This document shows positions 6,573 through 12,604 of a stretch of 12,930 bases of DNA, one piece after another. A program made the position numbers and the translations under genes. Below the pieces are notes generated by a model, which had not been told where the DNA came from, did not search any database, and saw nothing but the letters and a program-made list of their open reading frames with translations. How positions within the stretch are numbered: position 1 is the first letter of the stretch; every line of letters begins with the position of its first letter. This DNA comes from Betaproteobacteria bacterium SG8_40 (GTDB taxonomy: Bacteria; Pseudomonadota; Gammaproteobacteria; Burkholderiales; Eutrophovitaceae): assembly GCA_001304425.1 (NCBI GenBank), contig LJTS01000034.1:1-12930 (forward strand), in the 5' to 3' direction.

Positions 6573-7358
6573 TCAGGCCGTGGTTTGGCGCAGCCTTTCG
6601 TAGCAGAACATTGCCACGGCGGCACCGACATTGAGCGATTCAATGCTGTTCTGCAGCGGGATTCTGACCGCAATGCTGGCGCTGGCTGTCATTTCGTCAG
6701 TCAGGCCAGCACCCTCCCCTCCGAAAACCGCGAGAACGGAACCCGAAAGATTGGCATCCAACAACGAGTCTTCCGCGTGCGGCGACGTTGCGACAGATGT
6801 CCCCTGAAAACTGCTGACTGTTTCGAACGGATCAATGTCGGTGAATACCGGCAGGACAAACTGCGCTCCCATCCCGCCTCTCAGGGACCTGGGAGACCAG
6901 GGGTCTGCGCAGCTCGCCGAAAGCAGCACCTGGTTCACCCCTGTGGCCGCGGCAGTTCGTAGAATCGAGCCGAGGTTGCCCGGGTCCTGGACGCCATCGA
7001 GGAGCAGCAGAAACGGATTCGCCGCCGATGGTGCGGCTACGGCTGGCCGTTCGCAAAGCGCCACTATTCCGGCCGGCGTCTGCACCGGCGATATCGCGGC
7101 AAACGGCCCAGGCGCAATTTCGAAGATTCTTGTGCCAGCTGGCGCCGAACGCACGAGGCGCATGATTTCAGGAGAATCACTCGCCGTCTCGTCTATCAGC
7201 ATGGTTACACCCGACAGGCCAAACCGTTCGCCGTAGCTGCTGACCAGATGTATACCGTCGAGCAATATCTTGCCGCTGCGTTCACGTTCCCGGCCCGAAC
7301 GAAGTAATTTGCGGGCGAGTTTCAGTGTCGGATTGTCAGCTGATCTGATTCGTTCCAT
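6573..7358 (-). CDS. SpoU/TrmH-family RNA 2'-O-methyltransferase
   Basis: This is an S-adenosylmethionine-dependent methyltransferase of the knotted SPOUT class that methylates a ribose 2'-hydroxyl in rRNA or tRNA. The ATG at 7358 gives 261 residues. Residues 1 to about 105 form the N-terminal RNA-binding (L30e-like) domain. The catalytic domain carries motif 1 (LLDGVQDPGNLGSILRTAA, 119-137, with N128 and R134), motif 2 (VFGGEGAGLTDE, 211-222) and motif 3 (IPLQNSIESLNVGAAVAMF, 233-251), which form the SAM-binding knot. The frame stays open to 7427, but that would run into tRNA-Leu and adds residues unlike the family, so 7358 is used despite a weak ribosome-binding site. It may share a transcript with the tRNA just upstream. 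The target nucleotide (RlmB-like or other) cannot be decided. Confidence 0.88.
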   Translation of the reverse strand: MERIRSADNPTLKLARKLLRSGRERERSGKILLDGIHLVSSYGERFGLSGVTMLIDETASDSPEIMRLVRSAPAGTRIFEIAPGPFAAISPVQTPAGIVALCERPAVAAPSAANPFLLLLDGVQDPGNLGSILRTAAATGVNQVLLSASCADPWSPRSLRGGMGAQFVLPVFTDIDPFETVSSFQGTSVATSPHAEDSLLDANLSGSVLAVFGGEGAGLTDEMTASASIAVRIPLQNSIESLNVGAAVAMFCYERLRQTTA

Positions 7359-7397
7359 CGGTGCCGGTCTACGAATCCCCTGACGCGTGCGTTCGGA

Positions 7398-7482
7398 TGG
7401 TGCCCAGGGCGGGAGTCGAACCCGCACGCCTTGCGGCCCGGGATTTTAAGTCCCGTGCGTCTACCAATTTCGCCACCCGGGC
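7398..7482 (-). tRNA. tRNA-Leu (TAA)
   Basis: The minus strand folds as an 85-nt leucine tRNA with encoded CCA. Acceptor GCCCGGG pairs with CCTGGGC (one G-T wobble), the anticodon loop is ACTTAAAAT with TAA, there is a long variable arm, and the T-arm is CGGGTTCGACTCCCG. It corresponds to the position of leuZ in the E. coli glyW-cysT-leuZ cluster. Confidence 0.96.
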
Positions 7483-7527
7483 GGTGGTCGATGACCGCCA
7501 ACGGCAACGGCGCAACATCGAGTCCCA

Positions 7528-7539
7528 TATCGCGCGATA
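7528..7539. repeat. 12-bp palindrome upstream of tRNA-Leu
   Basis: TATCGCGCGATA is a perfect self-complementary 12-mer about 46 bp upstream of the tRNA-Leu 5' end, in the 194-nt gap after the cysteine-repeat gene. It could be an operator or a processing element; nothing specific supports either. Confidence 0.3.
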
Positions 7540-7676
7540 GACGATCCCGGATATCAAGGAAGCGAGGTACGGGAGGTCGGGATTGTAAACGGTATTGCGT
7601 AGATGCCGAGGGCAGCGGGACGATTCGCGGTTTCCCGCTCTCGTGTGTCTCGTCCGCGAGGGCGTTTCTGCGGCCA

Positions 7677-8246
7677 CTAGTACATCTCGCAACGTGACCC
7701 GAGGCGGCGGTAACCAGGCCTGCATTCCCAGCCGTTGCCAAAGCTGTTCAGTCTCGCGTTCGGCGGAATCTGGATGGCAACGCATCCAGACCCCAGAGGG
7801 CGATAACCGCGGTCGCATTCCCAGTCATTGCCGAGGGCATTGATGTGTGCGTTCTCACGGTTGCGGACCGCCTCGCAGCCAGAGCCGTGCCGGCGAAAGC
7901 CGGGGTTGCACCGCCAGTCGTTGGTCAGCAAATCGATGTGCGCATTGGGTGGCACATACGCGGGCGTGCAGATTTCCCCCAGGCGTCTGTAGCCGGGGTT
8001 ACACACCCAGTCGTTGCCGTGAACGTTGAGCCTTGCGTTCTGCGGAATCGAAACTTCCACGCAAGTGGTGCCGGTTCTCTTGTAACCTTCGCGACAGTCC
8101 TGGCCGGTGCCTGATACATCGTAGCGTGAGCTTGCGGTCGGGTCGGCAGCGGCGGCCGGCCTGCCGTTGACCGCAGCGATCAGGACAGCCAACAGCAAGA
8201 TGCCATTGCGCATGTTGATGTTAAGCGCATGAACTTCCCTGGTCAT
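7677..8246 (-). CDS. Small secreted protein made of 31-residue cysteine repeats
   Basis: I do not recognise this family. The ATG at 8246 is preferred because AAAGG precedes it. It gives 189 residues with a hydrophobic stretch (MRNGILLLAVLIAAVNG, from residue 12) ending in RPAAAADP, a good Sec signal peptide and cleavage site. An ATG at 8213 would also leave the signal intact. The mature chain, residues 49-189, is four exact 31-residue repeats plus a 17-residue partial fifth. The consensus is W-x-C-N-P-G-Y-R-R-x-G-S-G-C followed by a linker and P-x-N-A-[HR]-[LI]-[ND]-x-x-x-N-D. Each repeat has two cysteines ten residues apart, so disulphides in the periplasm or outside are likely. The C-x2-GY core only loosely recalls EGF-like modules. 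The gene sits between tRNA-Cys and tRNA-Leu, an unusual site for a protein gene. Its own promoter is not clear. Confidence 0.8.
   Translation of the reverse strand: MTREVHALNINMRNGILLLAVLIAAVNGRPAAAADPTASSRYDVSGTGQDCREGYKRTGTTCVEVSIPQNARLNVHGNDWVCNPGYRRLGEICTPAYVPPNAHIDLLTNDWRCNPGFRRHGSGCEAVRNRENAHINALGNDWECDRGYRPLGSGCVAIQIPPNARLNSFGNGWECRPGYRRLGSRCEMY
7680..8102 (-). repeat. Tandem 93-bp coding repeat, four copies plus a partial
   Basis: Units run from residues 49-79, 80-110, 111-141, 142-172 and 173-189 of the cysteine-repeat protein, each full unit exactly 31 codons. Both cysteines, the GY/GF pair, the glycine three residues before the second cysteine, and the NA-[HR] motif are kept in every full copy, while linkers vary. 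The exact period points to past unit duplication under protein-level selection. Confidence 0.85.
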
Positions 8247-8438
8247 GAGGCCTTTGTTTGCTGTGTCTTGCCTTTCCTTGCGGGCGGGCCGGAAGCGATT
8301 GGCTAAGCTGGTGCCGAGAGAATGAGACACGGCCTCAGCGATGGTTACCCGGGCGAGATCAACCGGGCGCATCGTGCGCCCCGCGGGTCCCGTCGCAATA
8401 TGGGGCACCATCCGCCGCTGGATACGACCAAAAAGTAT

Positions 8439-8512
8439 TGGAGGCGGGAGTCGGAATCGAACCGGCGTCCACGGCTTTGCAGGCCGCTGCATAACCACTC
8501 TGCCATCCCGCC
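8439..8512 (-). tRNA. tRNA-Cys (GCA)
   Basis: A 74-nt tRNA on the minus strand with encoded CCA. Acceptor GGCGGGA pairs fully with TCCCGCC, the discriminator is U as expected for cysteine, the anticodon is GCA in CTGCAAA, and the T-arm contains GGTTCGATTCC. It occupies the cysT position of the glyW-cysT-leuZ order. Confidence 0.97.
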
Positions 8513-8661
8513 ATGCAGCGCAAAGCGCGTTCGATGCGCCGCGACCACAAATCGCAGCCGGCCGCGTGTGGTAACCGCGCTGCCGGCGAAACTGAACAGG
8601 GAAAATGGTCCGGTACGGCTTACAGCGGCCATAACTCGAGTCCATTTTCCCTCGTGGAATC

Positions 8662-8737
8662 TGGAGCGGGAAACGAGTCTCGAACTCGCGACCTCAACCT
8701 TGGCAAGGTTGCGCTCTACCAACTGAGCTATTCCCGC
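8662..8737 (-). tRNA. tRNA-Gly (GCC)
   Basis: A 76-nt tRNA on the minus strand with encoded CCA. Acceptor GCGGGAA pairs with TTCCCGC, the D-arm is AGCTCAGTTGGTAGAGC, the anticodon is GCC in CTTGCCAAG, and the T-arm contains GAGTTCGAGACTC. It is the first tRNA after the strong promoter at 8751-8778. Confidence 0.97.
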
Positions 8738-8750
8738 AAGAGGAAGCGGA

Positions 8751-8778
8751 ATTATAGGGCCGACGCCTGTTTTGTCAA
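8751..8778 (-). promoter_or_regulatory. Perfect-consensus sigma70 promoter of the tRNA cluster
   Basis: On the minus strand TTGACA (8773-8778) and TATAAT (8751-8756) match consensus at all twelve positions with a 16-bp spacer. Transcription would start just before the tRNA-Gly 5' end at 8737. This is what a stable-RNA operon needs and suggests tRNA-Gly and tRNA-Cys, and perhaps the cysteine-repeat gene and tRNA-Leu, are read from here. Confidence 0.9.
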
Positions 8779-8828
8779 GGAAACACAACTAGTTGACGGC
8801 GTATCCGCCGACGCGCTGCGCTGCCCTT

Positions 8829-9401
8829 TTACTGCATCGCCTCGCGGAGCATCGGCGCCGCCTTGCGCAAGTAGTAAATCATCGACCAGAGCGTCAATAC
8901 GGCCGCGATGTAGATCAGCCACGTTCCCACCAGATGCGTGTTCAGGGGCCCTATCGAGTCGTTGTACAGCAGCAGCAGGATCGCGATCATCTGCGCAGTC
9001 GTCTTCAGCTTGCCAATGAACGAGACAGCGACGCTGCGGCTCTCGCCGAGTTTGGCCATCCACTCGCGCAGCGCCGAGATGGCGATTTCGCGGCCAATGA
9101 TGATGGCGGCAACAAAGGCTGGCACGTTGTCCAGAGCCACCAGCAACAACAGTGCGGTCGCGACCATCAGCTTGTCCGCTACGGGATCGAGAAAAGCACC
9201 GAATGCCGAGGTCTGTTTCAGCGATCGCGCCAGATATCTGTCGAGCCAGTCGGCCACCGCTGCCAAGCCAAAGATACCGGCACCGATCACGTTGCGCCCA
9301 TGATCCGCAAGCCAGTGTTCGGGCATGTAATAAACGATGAGCAACAAGGGGATCAGCAGGATACGTCCCCAGGTAAGCAGATTTGGCAGGTTCAGGGCCA
9401 T
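8829..9401 (-). CDS. pgsA: CDP-diacylglycerol-glycerol-3-phosphate 3-phosphatidyltransferase
   Basis: PgsA is an inner-membrane enzyme that makes phosphatidylglycerol phosphate from CDP-diacylglycerol and glycerol 3-phosphate. The 190 residues include several hydrophobic segments, and the start MALNLPNLLTWGRILLIPLL is typical. The CDP-alcohol phosphotransferase signature spans residues 51-76: D51-x2-D54-R55-x2-A58-R59-x8-G68-x3-D72-x3-D76. All four metal-binding aspartates are present, but R55 replaces the glycine normally following the second Asp (codon AGA). GREIAISALREWMA and GKLKTTAQM later in the chain are strongly PgsA-like. It begins 9 nt after uvrC, as in many gammaproteobacteria, so the two are probably one transcript. 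A short GC-rich stem (8797-8810) lies after its stop, with no U-run. Confidence 0.94.
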   Translation of the reverse strand: MALNLPNLLTWGRILLIPLLLIVYYMPEHWLADHGRNVIGAGIFGLAAVADWLDRYLARSLKQTSAFGAFLDPVADKLMVATALLLLVALDNVPAFVAAIIIGREIAISALREWMAKLGESRSVAVSFIGKLKTTAQMIAILLLLYNDSIGPLNTHLVGTWLIYIAAVLTLWSMIYYLRKAAPMLREAMQ

Positions 9402-9410
9402 GGCGCGGTC

Positions 9411-11261
9411 TCAATGCAATTGCTTGTAAATTCGTTCGGCAAGGTCGCGGCTGATGCCCTCGACCGTAGCGAGTTCTTCGACACTGGCGGAAACGACCTC
9501 TTTGAGACCGCCAAATCGCGTCAGCAGGCGTTGACGCCGCTTCGCGCCTATGCCCTCGATGTTCTCCAGCGTGGAACGCGTGCGTGCCTTGCCGCGTTGC
9601 TTGCGATGCCCCTGTATGGCGAAGCGATGCGCCTCATCCCTGATCTGCTGAATCAGGTGTAACCCGGGTGCATTTGAATCGAGCCGCACGGTGACATTGC
9701 GTTGCGGCAGCACCAGCTGCTCCATGCCGGGCTTGCGCTCTTCGCCCTTTGCGACCCCGACAACGATCACGCTCCCCACCCCCAGTTCCGCCAGAACCTG
9801 CGTTGCCACCGACACCTGGCCTTTGCCGCCATCGATCAGTAGCAAATCCGGCATCTTACCCTCCCCTTCGACGAGGCGGCGGTAGCGCCTCTCAAGTGCC
9901 TGCCGCATGGCCGCGTAATCATCACCGGCTTCGATCCCGGCGATATTGAAGCGTCTGTACTCGCCCGGCTGCATCGAAGCCTGATCATAGACCACGCAGG
10001 AGGCCACCGTGGCTTCTCCCATCGTATGGCTGATGTCGAAGCACTCAATCCGCTGGATCGTATCCGGCAACGCCAGGAGCGTCTGCAAACTGCTCAGGCG
10101 TGCTTCCTGGGTGGCGTGGGCACTGAGCCTCTGGGCGATCGCCAGTTCCGCGTTCTTCTCCGCCATTCGCGACCACATGCGCCGTTCACCGGAGGGATTG
10201 CTCCTGATCTGTACCTTGTGGCCGCGTTGATCTGAAAGCATCTGCTCCAGCAACACGGAATCGATGGCACGATTGACCACGATCAGCGGCGGGACCTCGC
10301 GAGCAATGTAGTGCTGCGCGAGAAAGGCCTGCAACGCCTCTTCCTCGTCCTGTTCCCGCGCATTCTGGGGAAAGAAGCTCTTGTCGCCACGGTGAATGCC
10401 ACCGCGGATCATCACCAGATTGACGCACAAGACCCCGCTGGCCACCGCCAGGGAAACGACGTCGGCATCCACGACGCCGGTATTGCTGGAAACGAACTGC
10501 GTTTCGCGCACCTTTGACAATGCCCGGATCTGGTCTCTCAGCAGCGCAGCCAGTTCGTATTGTTGGCGGGCCGAGGCGTCGTTCATGCGTTGTTCCAGGC
10601 GGGTCACGGCCTCGCTCTGCCGCCCCTGCAGGAACAGGGTCGCGTTGCGTACGTCGTCTTCATAGTCGGTGCGCTCTATCAGTCCGACGCAGGGACCGGA
10701 ACAACGGCGGATCTGGTAAAGCAGGCATGGGCGCGAACGGTTCGAAAACACGGTGTCTTCGCAGGTGCGCAGGCGAAACACTTTTTGCATCAGGTGGATG
10801 CTTTCGCGCACGGCGCCGGCGCTGGAAAACGGCCCGAAGTAGCGGTTCTGCTGGTCCAGCGCTCCGCGGTAGAAGCCAAGGCGGGGAAACTCATGCCCGC
10901 TCAAGACCAGATACGGATAAGATTTATCGTCTCGATACAATATGTTATATCGAGGACTTAATGTTTTAATTAAGTTGTTTTCCAGCAGTAGCGCTTCGGC
11001 TTCCGAGCGTGTCGCGGTTGTTTCCAACGCCGACACCTGCCTGAGCATCAACTGTATGCGCGGCGAAAGCGACGCGCCTTGATGAAAATAGGAAGCAACC
11101 CGCTTTTTCAGGTCCTTGGCCTTGCCAACGTAGAGCACCTCTGCGTGCGCATCCAGCATGCGATAGACGCCGGGAAGATTCGGCAAACCCCTTGCCACAG
11201 CGGCTCCGTCAAATTTCACCGGCGGCTCGGCGCTCTCGTGATCCGGTTGCCGTTCGGCCAT
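9411..11261 (-). CDS. uvrC: UvrABC nuclease subunit C
   Basis: UvrC makes the 3' and 5' incisions around bulky DNA lesions in nucleotide excision repair, after recruitment by UvrB. The 616-residue protein is full length. The GIY-YIG nuclease domain covers residues about 25-110 (GVY at 31-33, YVG at 44-46, R54, E94). Four cysteines C167, C179, C187 and C191 have the 12-8-4 spacing of the iron-sulfur site reported for E. coli UvrC. A UvrB-contact (UVR) domain lies near 205-240. The RNase H-like domain has D409 (FDISH), D477 (LIDGGKGQ) and H545 (RDEAHRFA). Helix-hairpin-helix motifs fill the C-terminus (NIEGIGAKRRQRLL and ATVEGISRDLAERIY). It starts 11 nt after the uracil-DNA glycosylase gene and is followed 9 nt later by pgsA. 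A short AT-rich island lies inside the first domain. Confidence 0.97.
   Translation of the reverse strand: MAERQPDHESAEPPVKFDGAAVARGLPNLPGVYRMLDAHAEVLYVGKAKDLKKRVASYFHQGASLSPRIQLMLRQVSALETTATRSEAEALLLENNLIKTLSPRYNILYRDDKSYPYLVLSGHEFPRLGFYRGALDQQNRYFGPFSSAGAVRESIHLMQKVFRLRTCEDTVFSNRSRPCLLYQIRRCSGPCVGLIERTDYEDDVRNATLFLQGRQSEAVTRLEQRMNDASARQQYELAALLRDQIRALSKVRETQFVSSNTGVVDADVVSLAVASGVLCVNLVMIRGGIHRGDKSFFPQNAREQDEEEALQAFLAQHYIAREVPPLIVVNRAIDSVLLEQMLSDQRGHKVQIRSNPSGERRMWSRMAEKNAELAIAQRLSAHATQEARLSSLQTLLALPDTIQRIECFDISHTMGEATVASCVVYDQASMQPGEYRRFNIAGIEAGDDYAAMRQALERRYRRLVEGEGKMPDLLLIDGGKGQVSVATQVLAELGVGSVIVVGVAKGEERKPGMEQLVLPQRNVTVRLDSNAPGLHLIQQIRDEAHRFAIQGHRKQRGKARTRSTLENIEGIGAKRRQRLLTRFGGLKEVVSASVEELATVEGISRDLAERIYKQLH
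10914..10983 (-). other. AT-rich, rare-codon island inside uvrC
   Basis: Positions 10921-10980 contain 16 G or C in 60 bases (27%), in a gene otherwise near 58%. The codons include TTA twice, ATA, AAA, ATT, AGT, TCT and CGA, which are scarce in the rest of uvrC. The encoded block (ENNLIKTLSPRYNILYRDDK) is among the most conserved in UvrC, so the protein is normal while the codon choice is not. Confidence 0.7.
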
Positions 11262-11272
11262 GCCCGGTACCG

Positions 11273-11965
11273 TTATTGGCTCACTTCCGGAAGCGGACCG
11301 CCCGGGCGGTCGGCATCCAGAAGCTCGCGAATCGACTGGAAAACGGCGGCGAACATCTCTTCAGTAAGCCGCCTTGTCTGGGTGTTGTATCTGGAACAAT
11401 GGTAGCTGTCGACGAGCAGAAGTTCCCCCGGCAGCATGTGCCGTGCGCCATGCCCGAATTTGTAGTCCGCCGGACGCTGCGCCAGGGCCCGCAACACCGC
11501 TCCGTGGGCGACGCTTCCCAGAGCCAGGATAACCGGCGAGCGGCCGAGACCAGCCAGTTCCTGCTGAAGATAGCCGTTGCAGATTTTTACTTCCTGTGTG
11601 TTCGGTTTGTTTTGCGGCGGCACACAGCGAACGGCGTTGGTTATCCGGCAATCGACCAGTTCCAGACCATCATCCGCCGAAACGGACTCGGCCGCCGTGG
11701 CGAAGCCGAATTGGTGCAAGGTGCGGTACAGCAGCAAGCCGGCATGGTCCCCCGTAAACGGCCGGCCTGTGCGATTGGCGCCGTGCAAGCCCGGTGCCAG
11801 ACCCACGATGAGCAGGCGGGCCTGCTCGACGCCGAAAGACGGTACCGGTTTCGCGTAATAACCGGGGTATTTCTGCCCGGCGGCACGGACGAAGTCGGCC
11901 AGACGCGGGCATCGCCGGCATCCGGGCGAGAACGTTTGAACAGCATTCAGATTCGCCATGAGCAT
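11273..11965 (-). CDS. Uracil-DNA glycosylase, family 5 (UdgB) type
   Basis: This enzyme would excise uracil, and possibly other deaminated bases, from DNA to start base excision repair. Motif A, GLAPGLHGANRTGRPFTGD (residues 55-73), and motif B, SYHCSRYNTQT (188-198), are the family 5 patterns, which lack the Asp/Asn activating residue of family 1. The candidate iron-sulfur cysteines are C16 and C19 (GCRRCPRL), C114 (AVRCVPPQNKP) and C129. The length (230 residues) fits. The ATG at 11965 is used; the one at 11959 is equally plausible and neither has a clear Shine-Dalgarno. The gene is 11 nt upstream of uvrC, forming a repair pair, and is divergent from efp across 45 nt. Confidence 0.9.
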   Translation of the reverse strand: MLMANLNAVQTFSPGCRRCPRLADFVRAAGQKYPGYYAKPVPSFGVEQARLLIVGLAPGLHGANRTGRPFTGDHAGLLLYRTLHQFGFATAAESVSADDGLELVDCRITNAVRCVPPQNKPNTQEVKICNGYLQQELAGLGRSPVILALGSVAHGAVLRALAQRPADYKFGHGARHMLPGELLLVDSYHCSRYNTQTRRLTEEMFAAVFQSIRELLDADRPGGPLPEVSQ

Positions 11966-11975
11966 AGTGTAGAAT
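11946..11975 (+). promoter_or_regulatory. Candidate efp promoter
   Basis: TTCAGA (11946-11951) and TAGAAT (11970-11975) are spaced by 18 bases on the plus strand. The -10 matches consensus at five of six positions. The predicted transcript starts roughly 30 nt before the efp GTG. The -35 box lies within the first codons of the divergent glycosylase gene, so the two promoters may interfere. Confidence 0.45.
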
Positions 11976-12010
11976 GCGCGGCTTCCAAAAACGACTATCT
12001 ATCGAATATC

Positions 12011-12580
12011 GTGGCAAAAGCTCTGGCTACCGAAATACGGGTTGGGAACCTGATCGAACTGGACAAGCGTGTCTGGCGAGTGATCAAGGCGTATCACGTT
12101 CATGTTGGCGGGCGCGGCGGCGCGTTCATGCAGGTTGAAATGAAAGATGTCGAGACTGGCACCAAGCGCAATGAACGCATCCGCACGGACGAAAAAATCG
12201 ATCGCGCGTTCGTGGAAACACGCCCGATGCAATACCTCTATCAGGACGGCGACGACTACGTGTTCATGGACAAGGAAAGCTACGAGCAACTGACACTGCC
12301 CGCCGATTTTCTGGAGGGTCAGGCGGGCTACCTGCTGCCCAACGTCGACGTACAGGTGAACATGCACAACGATCGCCCGATTGGTATCGAGTTGCCCGCC
12401 TCGGTCATATTGACCATCGTCGAAACCGAGCCGGGTATCAAGGGTGCGACGGCGACCGGCTCCTACAAGCCCGCTAAAACGGAAACCGGCATGACCGTGC
12501 AGGTTCCACAATTCGTCAGCGAAGGCGAGAAGATCAAGGTCAATACCGATAGCGGCGAATACATGGAGCGCGCCTCCTGA
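12011..12580 (+). CDS. efp: Elongation factor P, arginine-tip variant
   Basis: EF-P binds next to the ribosomal P site and helps form peptide bonds at polyproline stretches. The 189-residue length and three-domain layout are normal: N-terminal KOW-like domain to about 65, then two OB-fold domains, ending VNTDSGEYMER. Start is GTG at 12011, giving MAKALATEIRVGNLIEL; no Shine-Dalgarno is visible and the frame upstream has no better start. The loop that reaches the P-site tRNA reads HVHVGGRGGAF, so R35 stands where E. coli has the beta-lysylated K34 (PGKGQAF). The body (HV-x2-G-x-GGAF-x-QVE, then GTKRNERIRTDEK) resembles alphaproteobacterial EF-P as recalled, in which the tip is lysine. No efp-modifying gene (earP, epmA, epmB, epmC) is present in this window. 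Confidence 0.95.
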   Translation: MAKALATEIRVGNLIELDKRVWRVIKAYHVHVGGRGGAFMQVEMKDVETGTKRNERIRTDEKIDRAFVETRPMQYLYQDGDDYVFMDKESYEQLTLPADFLEGQAGYLLPNVDVQVNMHNDRPIGIELPASVILTIVETEPGIKGATATGSYKPAKTETGMTVQVPQFVSEGEKIKVNTDSGEYMERAS

Positions 12581-12604
12581 GCGGCTAGATCCCGGCCTGT
12601 GTGC

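Noticed and set aside
7359..7427. N-terminal extension of the RNA methyltransferase to 7427
   Set aside because: The extra codons run into the 3' end of tRNA-Leu and are unlike the family; the conserved MERIRSADNP start is at 7358.
7680..8102. CRISPR-like array from the regular 93-bp period
   Set aside because: The units are contiguous coding repeats with diverged DNA, no identical short repeats and no unique spacers.
7398..8778. Mobile element or prophage insertion at the tRNA cluster
   Set aside because: No integrase, transposase, terminal inverted repeats or duplicated tRNA end was found around the inserted gene.
8247..8788. Open frames covering tRNA-Cys and tRNA-Gly, including upstream extension of the cysteine-repeat gene to 8645
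   Set aside because: The tRNAs fold perfectly with encoded CCA; the frames are chance readings through them. The signal peptide and ribosome-binding site put the gene start at 8246.
11192..12010. In-frame extension upstream of efp
   Set aside because: It is antisense to uvrC and the glycosylase gene and gives no EF-P homology; EF-P begins at the GTG at 12011 with standard length.
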